In this document: positions 8,861 to 17,887 of the stretch, piece after piece
Numbering within the stretch: the stretch's first letter is position 1
Layout: each line of letters opens with the position of its first letter
Assembly: GCA_964420065.1 (NCBI GenBank)
Contig: CAYQQK010000006.1
Location: forward strand, 33,102-97,101
From: CAYQQK01 sp964420065
GTDB taxonomy: Bacteria > Bacillota > Dethiobacteria > DTU022
DNA length: 64,000 nt
Reading direction: 5' to 3'
The notes under the pieces: generated by a model
The model's database searches: none
What the model was told of the DNA's origin: nothing
The model's input: only the letters and a program-made list of their open reading frames with translations
Translations under genes and position numbers: made by a program

Positions 8861-9736
8861 TTACTCGATATTCTGGACCTGTTCCCGAATTTTCTCCAGC
8901 TCCGCCTTGGCCTGGACGACCAGCTCGGCCAGGGGATAATCGGCCGACTTGGCCCCAACAGTATTCACTTCACGGAATATTTCCTGGGCAATAAAATCGA
9001 GTTTGCGCCCCACCGGCCCGTTTTCAGCGAGTGCTTTCCGGAAGGCTTTCAGGTGACTGGAGAGCCGGACCAGCTCCTCATCGATCGCGGCCCGCTCCGC
9101 CAGAAGGGCGCATTCCGTCAGAAGCCGGCTCTCTTCAACGGGCTCGCCGGGCCACTCCAACAACTTCTGCTCCAGACGGCGGCGGTATTCCTCCTGGACT
9201 GCCGGGCCGCGATCCGCCATCCGGCCGGAAATATCGTTCAAGCGGGCACAACGCTCCTCCAGATCCCGGGCCAGGTTTTCCCCCTCGCGACAACGCCCGG
9301 CAAGAAGTTCCTCCAAAGCAACCTGCAGGGAAGCACGCAGGGCCGGCCAGATCGCCTTGCCGTCAACCGGCGGGACCCGGGTATTCACAACCTCCGGCAG
9401 GCTGCCGAGATAAACTGCATCAACTGCCGGATCGAGGGAGAGGGCCTGCGCCAGTTCTTCCAGCGCCCGGCGGTAAGCCCGGGCCAGCTCCAGATCCACG
9501 AATACCGTCCGGGACTGGGGTGAAGCCGCCTCCAGGTTGACACTGACCTCCAGGCGCCCGCGGTGGATCTGCGCCTGCAGCAGGCGCCGCACATTTTCTT
9601 CAAGGGAAAACAGATCGCGCGGCAGGCGCAAAAGAAAGTCGGCGTAACGATGGTTCACCGATCGCATTTCCACGGTTACCGTCCATTCATTCTCCGATGC
9701 CGTTCCGCGACCATAGCCGGTCATGCTTTGAATCAA
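8861..9736 (-). CDS. yicC: YicC-family endoribonuclease
   Basis: The 291-residue protein starts LIQSMTGYGRG, the family signature, and ends with the DUF1732 helical domain (VGAKSADYPLAELVVQAKAELEKIREQVQNIE region). YicC-family proteins have been described as RNases. I chose the TTG start because AGGAGAGG lies 7 nt ahead and the product then has the usual size; an upstream in-frame extension has no RBS. It is followed by remA-gmk-rpoZ. Confidence 0.9.
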   Translation of the reverse strand: MIQSMTGYGRGTASENEWTVTVEMRSVNHRYADFLLRLPRDLFSLEENVRRLLQAQIHRGRLEVSVNLEAASPQSRTVFVDLELARAYRRALEELAQALSLDPAVDAVYLGSLPEVVNTRVPPVDGKAIWPALRASLQVALEELLAGRCREGENLARDLEERCARLNDISGRMADRGPAVQEEYRRRLEQKLLEWPGEPVEESRLLTECALLAERAAIDEELVRLSSHLKAFRKALAENGPVGRKLDFIAQEIFREVNTVGAKSADYPLAELVVQAKAELEKIREQVQNIE

Positions 9737-9803
9737 GCCGTTACCCTCTCCTGAAAGCCTCATCAGGCTATTTCCTTTATCTTACCATCATGATCGTGTT
9801 GGT

Positions 9804-12491
9804 TCAAGCTTCACGGGAAAAATGCTTCGCATCACTCCGCCCGGGTCGTGGGCTTCGGTCGATCAGGGAGGGGGCGATTCCGGCAGCAACGATCACCATC
9901 CACTGTTGCAAACCGGGGGGCGCGGTATCGAAAAGTCCCCGTAAAAATGGATGGTAAAGCACCGCGATCATCAGCAAAAAGGATGAAAAAACCGCTCCGA
10001 ACAGGAGGGGATTGAAGCGGCGCGAGCCCCGGCCGAAGGATTGTTTTTCGCTACGGCAATCAAATACATAGATGAGCTGGGTCATGATCAAAGTGGCAAA
10101 AGCGGTGGTCCGGGCTGCTTGGATACCATCCCCACTGCGCAGGGCGTAGATGAAAGCGCCGATGGTGGCCAAAGCGATCAGTAAACCGCGGAACAACAAT
10201 TTGCCGCCCAGCCCCCGGCTGAAGATCCCCTCATGGCGCCGGCGGGGCGGCTGTTCCATCAAAAATTTTTCGGGGGAATCCACCCCCAGGGCAATCGCGG
10301 GCAGACCGTCGGTGACCAGATTGATCCAGAGAATCTGGAGCGGCCGCAAGGGCAAGGGCAGGCCAATGAGCAGGGCCAAAAACATGGTCAGAAGTTCCCC
10401 GGTGTTGCATCCGAGAAGGAAGCGAATAAACTTGCGAATATTGGCATAGATATTTCGCCCCTCCTCGATCGCGGCGACGATCGTGCTGAAATTATCATCG
10501 CTTAGAATCAGACCGGCCGCCTCCCGGGTGACGTCAGTCCCGGAAGAACCCATGGCGATACCGATATCCGCCTCCTTCACGGCGGGAGCGTCGTTCACTC
10601 CGTCCCCGGTCATCGCCACCACGTACCCTATTTTTTTCAAACCGCGCACGATCCGGAGCTTGTGCGCCGGGCTGACCCGGGCAAAAACCTGTACCCGGCG
10701 CAATTCCGTTTCCAACCGGTAATCGTCCATGGCCTCCAGTTCCCACCCGCAAAGAACGCGCTCCCCGGTACGCAGGATCTCCAGACGCCGGGCGATCGAT
10801 ACCGCCGTTTGCCGGTGATCGCCGGTGATCATGATCACCCGGATACCGGCCTGGCGGCAGAGACGAATCGATTCGTGCACCCCGGCCCGGGGGGGATCTT
10901 CGAGCCCCAAAAGCCCGACCCAGATCAGATCGCGCTCTGTGTCTTCCGCCGGGCCGTTTTTCCGGTGCATTCCCTCCCGGGGCGGCAGATCCCGGTAGGC
11001 CATCCCCAGGGTGCGCAGGGCCAGGGAACCCATGGTTTCGACCCGATCCAGACATTCCCGGCGTCCGGTTTCGGTCAACGGTATTTTTTTCCCCCGGTGC
11101 AGCCGGTAACGGCATCGTTCCAGGACCACTTCCGGCGCTCCTTTAACCAGGAGCCGCTGCGGAATGCCTTTCATGATCACGCTCATCATCTTTCGCTCCG
11201 GAGTGAACGGATTTTCATGTTTCCGTTCCCCGGTGCGGATCGTTATTCCCGCCTGCAGGGCCGCTTCAAGTAAAGCCACTTCCGTCGGATCTCCCAGCAA
11301 AACCGTTTCTTCACGGCGGGCATTGTTGCAGTTGGCGGCGATCTCCAGGCAAAACCGAAATGCGGGATCGGCACAGGCATCGCACCGGCTTTCCCGGTTC
11401 TTTTCCGATCCGCCGGCGGCGCCCGAATCAAGTTCAAAGAGACGTCTTCCGGTCCAGACCTGCCGTAAAACCATTCGGTTTTCGGTCAAGGTCCCGGTTT
11501 TGTCCGAGCAGATCACCGAGGCCGAGCCGAGAGTCTCGACAGCGGGAAGGCGGCGCACAATCGCCCGGCGGCGGATCATCCGCTGTACCCCCAAGGCAAG
11601 GGAGATGGTAACGATCGCCGGCAGGCCTTCCGGAATCGCCGCCACGGCCAGGCTGACCCCGGCCATGAAAACCTGATATAAAGGCAGCCCCCGCCAGAAA
11701 CCAAGAAGCGTTACCGCCAGACAAACCGCAAGACAGGCAAATACCAGCATCTTGCCGAGGCGGTTCAGACGCCGCTGCAGCGGTGTCTGAACCGTCCCGG
11801 CGTCGCTTAAAAGATGGGCGATACGGCCAATCTGCGTATCCATACCGGTCGCCGTGACCACCGCCCACCCCCGGCCCGAAACCACCGCTGTCCCGCTGAA
11901 AACCATATTCAGAACATCACCGGGGGAGGAGACACAGCCGGCGAGGGGGGCAGCGGTCTTGGAAACGGCGACCGACTCTCCCGTCAGTGCCGCTTCGTCC
12001 ACCGTGAGCGCCTGCACCGTTACAAGACGGGCGTCGGCGCTGACCCGATCACCGGCCTCGAGCACGAGCAGATCCCCCGGAACAACCGCCTCCGCCGGAA
12101 ATGTACGGGTCAGCCCGTCGCGGAATATCGTTGCCCGGGGGGCAGCCAGCTTTTCAAGGGCTTCAAGAGAACGCTCGGCCCTGTATTCCTGGATCAACCC
12201 CAGAAAAGCATTGGCCAGAACGATAGCCAGAATGGTCAGAGCATCCGCATATTCCCCCAAAAGAGCCGACATCAAAGTGGCGGCCAGAAGAACCAACACC
12301 ATAAAATCCCGAAACTGGTTCAAAAAAAGAGCACCGAGGGAAACACGCGCCCCTGCATCGAGACGATTTGGACCGAAGCGCTTCAGGCGCAGGGCCGCTT
12401 CGGCTTCCGCAAGGCCGCGGTGCGGATCCATCCCAAGGTTCCGGCAGACTTCTTCCGCCGGCAAAAGCGTTTCTTTTAAGAACACGGGCAC
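9804..12491 (-). CDS. calcium-transporting P-type ATPase (SERCA-like)
   Basis: A P2A-type cation ATPase of 895 residues that most likely exports Ca2+ from the cytoplasm. Visible are the N-terminal cation-ATPase domain, the TGES actuator loop (AALTGES), the phosphorylation motif SDKTGTLTENRM, GDGVND in the hinge, and about ten membrane segments with a PEGLPA sequence in M4. Its orthologue in Bacillus, yloB, sits in the same place between fbpA/rqcH and yicC. The longer in-frame ORF runs into a low-complexity leader; I chose GTG before PVFLKETLLPAEEV because GGGGGGTG precedes it. A second GTG two codons on is possible. Confidence 0.9.
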   Translation of the reverse strand: MPVFLKETLLPAEEVCRNLGMDPHRGLAEAEAALRLKRFGPNRLDAGARVSLGALFLNQFRDFMVLVLLAATLMSALLGEYADALTILAIVLANAFLGLIQEYRAERSLEALEKLAAPRATIFRDGLTRTFPAEAVVPGDLLVLEAGDRVSADARLVTVQALTVDEAALTGESVAVSKTAAPLAGCVSSPGDVLNMVFSGTAVVSGRGWAVVTATGMDTQIGRIAHLLSDAGTVQTPLQRRLNRLGKMLVFACLAVCLAVTLLGFWRGLPLYQVFMAGVSLAVAAIPEGLPAIVTISLALGVQRMIRRRAIVRRLPAVETLGSASVICSDKTGTLTENRMVLRQVWTGRRLFELDSGAAGGSEKNRESRCDACADPAFRFCLEIAANCNNARREETVLLGDPTEVALLEAALQAGITIRTGERKHENPFTPERKMMSVIMKGIPQRLLVKGAPEVVLERCRYRLHRGKKIPLTETGRRECLDRVETMGSLALRTLGMAYRDLPPREGMHRKNGPAEDTERDLIWVGLLGLEDPPRAGVHESIRLCRQAGIRVIMITGDHRQTAVSIARRLEILRTGERVLCGWELEAMDDYRLETELRRVQVFARVSPAHKLRIVRGLKKIGYVVAMTGDGVNDAPAVKEADIGIAMGSSGTDVTREAAGLILSDDNFSTIVAAIEEGRNIYANIRKFIRFLLGCNTGELLTMFLALLIGLPLPLRPLQILWINLVTDGLPAIALGVDSPEKFLMEQPPRRRHEGIFSRGLGGKLLFRGLLIALATIGAFIYALRSGDGIQAARTTAFATLIMTQLIYVFDCRSEKQSFGRGSRRFNPLLFGAVFSSFLLMIAVLYHPFLRGLFDTAPPGLQQWMVIVAAGIAPSLIDRSPRPGRSDAKHFSREA

Positions 12492-12604
12492 GGCCGGCAA
12501 ACACCCCCCGGATATAATCAAGCCTGTCCTGACTATTTTTATGCCCGGGGTCCGCCCTTGATGACCGGGCCGGTCACCCGCCGGCCGGGGATGCAAGAAA
12601 GCGG

Positions 12605-12633
12605 TTGAAGCGCCCCGGCGAAAGGGGTATACT
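12605..12633 (+). promoter_or_regulatory. sigma-A promoter for rqcH
   Basis: TTGAAG and TATACT are spaced by 17 bp, 25 bp ahead of the GTG start. The promoter lies inside the longer open frame, so the shorter start is the real one. A GC-rich inverted repeat (CCGGGCCGG near 12565) lies just upstream of the -35. Confidence 0.65.
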
Positions 12634-12658
12634 GCTGGCGATAGGGAGGCGGCACAAG

Positions 12659-14458
12659 GTGTACGACTGGATTGCGCTGGCCGCGGTGGCCAGGGAACTC
12701 GAAGACGGGGTGGCGGGGGCCCGGGTCGAACGGATCTACCAGCCCGAACGCTCCACGGTGTTGTTGCACCTGCACCGGAATGGACGCCGCTGCGCCTTGC
12801 TCCTGTCGGCTCACCCCCGCTTCTCCCGACTGCATCTGACCGCATCGGAGTACCCTAACCCACCGCAACCGCCCCCTTTCTGCATGCTCCTGCGCAAACA
12901 CCTGACGGGGGGACGGCTGAAGACACTGCGACAGCCGCCCGGTGAACGCCTGCTGGAACTGGACTTTACCCCGCCCGGGGGACGGGAACCGGTGATCCTC
13001 GTCGCCGAGGTCATGGGGCGGCGCAGCAACGTGCTGCTCCTGGACGAAAAACGGGTAATCCTCGGGGCAATCAGGTTCACCTCCGGATCACGAAACCGCT
13101 ACCGGACCGTGCAAACCGGGGAAACCTACCGCCCGCCTCCCCCCCAGGAAAAACTGGATCTTTTGACGGTCGATCCGGCCCTGGCCGCCCGTGCCGTCAC
13201 GGCATACTTGCACGAGGGGAAAACGCCGGAACAGGCCCTTTTGAAAACGGTGCGGGGCGCGAGCCCCCTCTTGGCGCGCGAACTGGTTCACCGCAGTCGG
13301 CCCGACGCCGACAGCCCGGAAGCGATCGGCGTACGCCTGATCGGGGAGACTCGCCGCTTCTTTGAAAACGTCACCGTGGAGCCGGCAACTCCGGAGGCGG
13401 CCTGGGCACAAAACCATTGCGCCGCTTACCGCCTTACCTTTATTCCGGCGGAACAACGGGAAAGCTTCCACTCCATGAACGAATTATGCGATCGCTTTTT
13501 TGGGCGGGCGGTCCGGACCGAAACAGAAGAGCAGCTCAGGCAATCCTTGTGCGCTGCGGTTCGGCAAAAATTGAACCGCGCTGGACGGCGCCGGGAACAA
13601 CAGGAGGCCGATCTGGCCAGAGCCGCCCGGAGCGAGGAATATCGCTCTTGCGGGGAGTTGATCCTGACTTACCTGAACCGGATCCCCCCCCGGGCCGTTC
13701 GGGCCGAACTGCCGGACCCGTACCGGCCGGGTGAAAAAGTCACCGTGGAGCTGCTCCCGTCCCTTACCCCCAGCGCCAACGCACACCGCTATTTCAATCT
13801 TTACCGGAAAGCAAAAAGCGGCCTGAAACAGGCCGGGCGTCAACTTGAACAAACCCGGGAAGAAATCCGTTATCTTGAAGGAGTGCTGTTCGCTATTACA
13901 AACGGAGACCGGGAAACCCTGGAAGAGATCAAGCATGAACTGATCGAACAGGGGGTGATCCGGGCGGAAGGACAAAAACGCCGGGGGGGGCCAGCCGTGC
14001 CCGGAAGAAAAGTGCGGGGGCAAAACAGTGGACGGAATCAGAAACAACAACAGCGAGCCGGAGAAACCCGCCCCTTGCAGTTTGTTTCCAGCGGCGGCTA
14101 CACCCTCCTTGTCGGGCGCAACAACCGCCAGAACGAACGTTTGACCTTTCGAATCGCTTCACAGCGCGATCTCTGGCTGCATGCACGGGAACTGCCCGGC
14201 AGTCATGTCCTGGCCCGGAACCTGCCGCAACCGCCGCCGGCGGCGGACCTGGAGGAGGCGGCCCTCCTGGCGGCCCACTTCAGCAAAGGACGATCGAACC
14301 CGGCAGTGGCGGTAGATTACACCGCAGTGCACCTCGTCCGTCGCGCCCCGGGCGGGCGACCGGGACGGGTCCTCTACACCGGTTACAGCACGATCATCGT
14401 CAACCCGACCGGACCGCGCCTCCAAACCTTGCTGGATCAGTTGCTGCCGGAAAAATGA
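12659..14458 (+). CDS. rqcH: Rqc2/RqcH-type ribosome quality-control protein (NFACT family)
   Basis: RqcH binds split 50S subunits carrying stalled peptidyl-tRNA and adds C-terminal alanine tails. The 599-residue protein has the NFACT-N domain (IALAAVARELEDGVAGARVER start), a helix-hairpin-helix, a charged coiled coil (about 290-430) and the C-terminal NFACT-R domain with SSGGYTLLVGRNNRQNERLT and DLWLHARELPGSHV. Older annotations call this family fibronectin-binding protein FbpA. GTG start with GGGAGG 9 nt upstream and a sigma-A promoter directly before it. It diverges from the Ca-ATPase, as in Bacillus. Confidence 0.93.
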   Translation: MYDWIALAAVARELEDGVAGARVERIYQPERSTVLLHLHRNGRRCALLLSAHPRFSRLHLTASEYPNPPQPPPFCMLLRKHLTGGRLKTLRQPPGERLLELDFTPPGGREPVILVAEVMGRRSNVLLLDEKRVILGAIRFTSGSRNRYRTVQTGETYRPPPPQEKLDLLTVDPALAARAVTAYLHEGKTPEQALLKTVRGASPLLARELVHRSRPDADSPEAIGVRLIGETRRFFENVTVEPATPEAAWAQNHCAAYRLTFIPAEQRESFHSMNELCDRFFGRAVRTETEEQLRQSLCAAVRQKLNRAGRRREQQEADLARAARSEEYRSCGELILTYLNRIPPRAVRAELPDPYRPGEKVTVELLPSLTPSANAHRYFNLYRKAKSGLKQAGRQLEQTREEIRYLEGVLFAITNGDRETLEEIKHELIEQGVIRAEGQKRRGGPAVPGRKVRGQNSGRNQKQQQRAGETRPLQFVSSGGYTLLVGRNNRQNERLTFRIASQRDLWLHARELPGSHVLARNLPQPPPAADLEEAALLAAHFSKGRSNPAVAVDYTAVHLVRRAPGGRPGRVLYTGYSTIIVNPTGPRLQTLLDQLLPEK

Positions 14459-14482
14459 ATGGGGCAAACGGGGGGTGCGGGT

Positions 14483-15424
14483 TTAACCCTGCCGATCGCG
14501 GATGCGGCCCTTCAAAAGGCGCAAGCCCCGGCGCATTTTGGGAGGGATTGGAGCGGCAAAAGAAAGGGTTTGCGCCGTAACGGGGTGAATAAAAACGATA
14601 CGCCGGGCGTGGAGGACCTGCCCTCCGGTCAGCTCCTCCGGCAGGCCTGCCGGACGGCGCAGACCGTAAACGAAATCCCCCGCCACCGGATGCCCCAAAT
14701 AGGCCATGTGAACGCGCACCTGGTGCGTCCGCCCCGTCACCAGAAACACGCGTAACAAGGTGAACTCGCCCAGGTAGGCCAGGGTCCGGTAACGAGTGAC
14801 GGCATCCTTGCCTCCGGGCACCACCGCCATCCGCTTGCGCTGGACAGGGTTGCGGGCAATCGGCGCGCTTACCAGCCCCCCCGGGGGAGGAACATGCCCG
14901 TGGACAAGGGCGAAGTATTCCCGCCGCAGGCGCCGCGTGGCCAATTGCCGGGACAGATCGCGGTGGGTAACATCATCCTTGGCCACGATCAGCAAACCCG
15001 AAGTATCTTTGTCGAGGCGGTGCACGATACCCGGGCGGTGCGCTCCCCCGATCGTGGACAGCGCGCAATCGTGGTTGAGCAGGGCATGCACCAGCGTCCC
15101 TGTGGAATGACCGGGCGCCGGGTGGACCACCATCCCCTGCGGTTTATTGACGACCAACAGATATTCGTCTTCATAATAAATGTCCAGGGGAACCGCTTCG
15201 GGGATAAGCCCCGGAAGGGGGGGCGGAGGCAGAACAACATCAATCCGGTCCCCCGGTTGTAAACGCCGGTCCTGCTCCAGGCAGGGAGCCCGGTTGATCA
15301 TGACCTCTCCGTCGGCAATGACCCTTTGGGCCAACGTCCTCGAAACCTGTTCCAATCGGCAGGCCAAAAAAACGTCGAGGCGCAGTCCCGCCTCATCCGT
15401 ATTAACCGTCAGCTTCTCAATCAT
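14483..15424 (-). CDS. rluD: 23S rRNA pseudouridine synthase, RluD family
   Basis: The 313-residue enzyme has an N-terminal S4 RNA-binding domain (GLRLDVFLACRLEQVSRTLAQ) and the RluA-family catalytic motif HRLDKDTSGLLIVAK, whose Asp is the nucleophile. It probably modifies helix 69 of 23S rRNA, but RluD and other RluA-type enzymes cannot be separated by eye. It follows lgt with an 8-nt overlap; an earlier in-frame ATG twelve codons up is an alternative start. It converges on rqcH. Confidence 0.9.
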   Translation of the reverse strand: MIEKLTVNTDEAGLRLDVFLACRLEQVSRTLAQRVIADGEVMINRAPCLEQDRRLQPGDRIDVVLPPPPLPGLIPEAVPLDIYYEDEYLLVVNKPQGMVVHPAPGHSTGTLVHALLNHDCALSTIGGAHRPGIVHRLDKDTSGLLIVAKDDVTHRDLSRQLATRRLRREYFALVHGHVPPPGGLVSAPIARNPVQRKRMAVVPGGKDAVTRYRTLAYLGEFTLLRVFLVTGRTHQVRVHMAYLGHPVAGDFVYGLRRPAGLPEELTGGQVLHARRIVFIHPVTAQTLSFAAPIPPKMRRGLRLLKGRIRDRQG

Positions 15425-16184
15425 GGCCGCCCGAGCCTGCGCGCCTGCTTCCGCCACCGTAAAGAACCACGAGTAACAGCGCGAGGGAGAGGATCGAAAG
15501 CGCCCCGCTGAAGAGCTGGGCCAGGCTCAAACCGAGCCATGCCGCCGGTTCCTCCCGAAAAAATTCGGTTGTAAAACGCAACAGGCCGTAAAAGGTAAAA
15601 AGGGCAATGATCATGAAACCGGAAAACGGACGGACGGGGCGCATCTTTTTCAAGATCAAAAAGATCAGCAGCCCTCCCAGGGTGGCATAAAGTTGCACGG
15701 GATGGCGCAGCAGCGGATCGGCCGCGGAAGCGGGCATGGCCCAGGGCACCGTCGATACCTTGCCATAACAACAACCGTTGAAAAAACAACCGATGCGGCC
15801 GATCGCATAGCCGAGGGCGAGATAGGGCGCCATCAGATCGGCCAGTTTCAAAAAATCAACTTTCCGCCAGCGACACCACCAGAGCAAGGCCAGAGCACCG
15901 CCAAAAAAAGCGCCGTAAAAGGAAAGACCGCCCGAACGGGTAAAAAATACGGTGAACCACCGGTCGCTGAACTCGTACCAGTTGAGAGCGACATAAAGGA
16001 CGCGCGACCCGATCAGACCGGCCACGGCCACGGTAATGATCGCTTCGAGCAATTGATCCGGGTTCACTTTCTCGCGCGATGCTTCCCGTAACAGGCCGGC
16101 CGTTGCAATCAGGAGAGCCAAAGAAAGCATAAGGCCGTACGTGTAAACCCTGAAACCGCCGATTTCAAACAATACCGGGTGCAT
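15417..16184 (-). CDS. lgt: prolipoprotein diacylglyceryl transferase
   Basis: Lgt transfers diacylglycerol to the lipobox cysteine of prelipoproteins. The 255-residue protein has seven hydrophobic segments, the N-terminal YTYGLMLSLALLI and the signature GYAIGRIGCFFNGCCYG, the Cys-containing form common in Clostridia. I chose the ATG before HPVLFEIGGF because GGAGAGG lies 6 nt upstream; the longer ORF adds a non-conserved leader. It overlaps rluD at its 3' end and has its own promoter, while lspA (next step in lipoprotein maturation) lies just upstream. Confidence 0.94.
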   Translation of the reverse strand: MHPVLFEIGGFRVYTYGLMLSLALLIATAGLLREASREKVNPDQLLEAIITVAVAGLIGSRVLYVALNWYEFSDRWFTVFFTRSGGLSFYGAFFGGALALLWWCRWRKVDFLKLADLMAPYLALGYAIGRIGCFFNGCCYGKVSTVPWAMPASAADPLLRHPVQLYATLGGLLIFLILKKMRPVRPFSGFMIIALFTFYGLLRFTTEFFREEPAAWLGLSLAQLFSGALSILSLALLLVVLYGGGSRRAGSGGHD

Positions 16185-16234
16185 GGTGTCCCTCTCCTTC
16201 CTCTCCCGGCCCGCCCCTCTTTCCAATCGTTGGC

Positions 16235-16263
16235 GGTATAACGGGTAGCCCGGTCCAGTCCAA
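16235..16263 (-). promoter_or_regulatory. candidate sigma-A promoter for lgt-rluD
   Basis: TTGGAC and TATACC on the minus strand are 17 bp apart, about 50 bp before the lgt ATG and just after the palindrome at the lspA stop. Match is moderate (4/6 in each hexamer). Confidence 0.45.
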
Positions 16264-16267
16264 CAAA

Positions 16268-16291
16268 CCGGTAGTAACCGGTTACTACCGG
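16268..16291. repeat. 24-bp perfect palindrome at the lspA stop codon
   Basis: Twelve bases, CCGGTAGTAACC, are followed immediately by their exact reverse complement. The lspA TAG stop lies inside the palindrome. There is no loop and no U-run, so it is an unusual terminator if it is one; it could be a dimeric protein-binding site directly upstream of the lgt promoter -35. Confidence 0.85.
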
Positions 16292-16740
16292 CAGCGTTCC
16301 AGCGCCGGTGCAAGGCGCCAAAAAGCGATAACAAACAATCCGACGCCGATTACAATCGCCGTATCGGCAAGATTGAAAACGGGGGGGAAAATACGGAAGT
16401 CGATAAAATCGATCACGTAGCTGCTGCGCAAGCGATCGATCAGGTTGCCCAGAGCGCCTCCGAGCTGAAGGGCCAAACCGATCCGGAGCAGACCGAACCC
16501 ACCGGGAAGGGTACGGTAATAGTAAACGATAAAAAGCATGACCACGACAGCGATGACGATCAAAAAAACCGTCCGGTAGGGAAACATACCGAAAGCGGCA
16601 CCGGGATTACGGACGTAAGTCAGGTACAAAAAATTGCGGATCACCGGAATGGACTGTCCTGTTTCCATCATGTTGACGACCAGAAACTTGGAAACCTGAT
16701 CAAGCCCCACCACTACCGCCACAATGAAAAAAAGTCGCAA
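16285..16740 (-). CDS. lspA: signal peptidase II (lipoprotein signal peptidase)
   Basis: LspA is the membrane aspartyl protease that cleaves prolipoproteins after Lgt has added lipid. The 151-residue protein has four hydrophobic helices and the two catalytic aspartates in GNLIDRL and FNLADTAI. TTG start with GGGGGG five bases before it. The last codons and stop overlap a 24-bp perfect palindrome. Its position next to lgt groups both maturation enzymes. Confidence 0.95.
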   Translation of the reverse strand: MRLFFIVAVVVGLDQVSKFLVVNMMETGQSIPVIRNFLYLTYVRNPGAAFGMFPYRTVFLIVIAVVVMLFIVYYYRTLPGGFGLLRIGLALQLGGALGNLIDRLRSSYVIDFIDFRIFPPVFNLADTAIVIGVGLFVIAFWRLAPALERCR

Positions 16741-16832
16741 CCGGTTACCCCCCTTGGACCAATGTTAACATAGAAACCCTGCCGGGAACAACCACAACCC
16801 AAAAGGAAACAAACTTTATTCTTCCCCCGGCT

Positions 16833-17369
16833 TTACCCCTCATCTTCCTCGCCCGGCCGGTCGTCGTCCATCCGGGGGCGCCTGTTATGCTCCGCGACCT
16901 GTTCCCAGATCTCAATCGTATCCGACGCGGGGCTGCCGGGAACGTTGCGCCGGACGTAGGGGGGAAGCAAGATCCCTTCTTCCGCCGGCCGCCCGCTTGC
17001 CCTCAAACGACGTTCCTCGAATTCCTGGCAGTGAAAACAGAAAGGAGCCTCCGGAGCGGCATCGAGCCGTTCTGCGGAAATATTTGCGCCGCAGCGCGGG
17101 CAGATACCGTAGTCGCCGCCGGCGATCCGCTCCAGGGCCTCCTCGATCAGACGCAGGCGCGCCAGCCGATGTTCGTTCAGGGCCAGGTCCTTGCTCCGCT
17201 CGAAATTCTCCGATCCCAGATCCGCCGGATGGTTGTCGGCAAAAGACAGGTCGGTCACACTGTCGCGAAAAGCAACCATTTTACCGGCCAGTCCCTCCTC
17301 TCCCAGTTGCTGCTCCAGGCTTTCCTTTTCCCGCCGCAACAGCCGGGCGTAATGATCCCACACTGCCAT
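16833..17369 (-). CDS. TraR/DksA-type zinc-finger protein (YteA-like)
   Basis: The 178-residue protein has an N-terminal coiled coil (WDHYARLLRREKESLEQQL) and a four-cysteine zinc finger, GICPRCGANISAERLDAAPEAPFC then CFHC, in the TraR/DksA arrangement. The acidic tail is typical of the YteA group of sporulating Firmicutes, whose function is unclear; YteA-like proteins are reported as sporulation-associated. ATG chosen with GAGGTGG seven bases ahead. The next gene upstream is DUF5665, 11 bp away, and lspA follows. Confidence 0.85.
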   Translation of the reverse strand: MAVWDHYARLLRREKESLEQQLGEEGLAGKMVAFRDSVTDLSFADNHPADLGSENFERSKDLALNEHRLARLRLIEEALERIAGGDYGICPRCGANISAERLDAAPEAPFCFHCQEFEERRLRASGRPAEEGILLPPYVRRNVPGSPASDTIEIWEQVAEHNRRPRMDDDRPGEEDEG

Positions 17370-17380
17370 TGTGCTCCACC

Positions 17381-17686
17381 TCACGACATGTTTTGGTTGA
17401 CAATCCGGATCAGGTCGGCGATGAAATCGCCGATGAGGGGAAGGTTCAGCACCACCAGGCGCTGCAAAAAATAGAGAACAAGGGCGCCGAGAAAAGTCGC
17501 TCCGACGGCAATCCCCAGGCCGCGCGCAATACCGCCGGCAAAGTTAACGACCAGGTAGCGCCGGGGATCATTCAGAGCGTTGATGTACCCGGCCAGGTTG
17601 TACCTTTCCATCTCCCGGGACAGCTCCTCCATTTTGGCCAGAAGACGTTGTTCAAGTTCCCCTTCTTCCTTCCCCCCGTTTCCCAT
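17381..17686 (-). CDS. DUF5665-family single-span membrane protein
   Basis: A 101-residue protein of unknown function. An acidic N-terminal helix (EEGELEQRLLAKMEELSREMERYN) precedes a 17-residue linker and a membrane span (residues 55-78, GIARGLGIAVGATFLGALVLYFL) with a short C-terminal part. The family is typical of Peptococcaceae-type Clostridia and commonly sits next to ileS and the TraR/DksA protein, as here. I can infer membrane location only. Confidence 0.7.
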   Translation of the reverse strand: MGNGGKEEGELEQRLLAKMEELSREMERYNLAGYINALNDPRRYLVVNFAGGIARGLGIAVGATFLGALVLYFLQRLVVLNLPLIGDFIADLIRIVNQNMS

Positions 17687-17805
17687 CCCATCGTCCGCCC
17701 CCCCGTAGTCAACAATCTTATTGTCCCCCGGCGGGAAAGATTACTTGCAAACGAATAATTTTTGCGCAATTTGAGCGTTGGCCGTAACACCGGCGCCGGC
17801 CCTTT

Positions 17806-17856
17806 AAAAAAACTTCCCCGTGCTGCGCCGTCCGGCAACGACGGCCCAGCACGGGG
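17806..17856 (-). terminator. rho-independent terminator of ileS
   Basis: On the minus strand a long GC-rich stem (CCCCGTGCTG pairing with CAGCACGGGG, interrupted then continued by GCCGTC/GACGGC) is followed by A, A, G and seven T residues. It starts about 30 bp past the ileS stop and separates ileS from the downstream DUF5665 operon. Confidence 0.9.
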
Positions 17857-17887
17857 ATCGCCTATGCGATGCATTTCTTGAGCGCGT

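Noticed and set aside
12492..12845. N-terminal extension of the Ca-ATPase ORF
   Set aside because: It covers the promoter and first codons of the divergent rqcH and is low-complexity; no conserved motif occurs before PVFLKETLLPAEEV.
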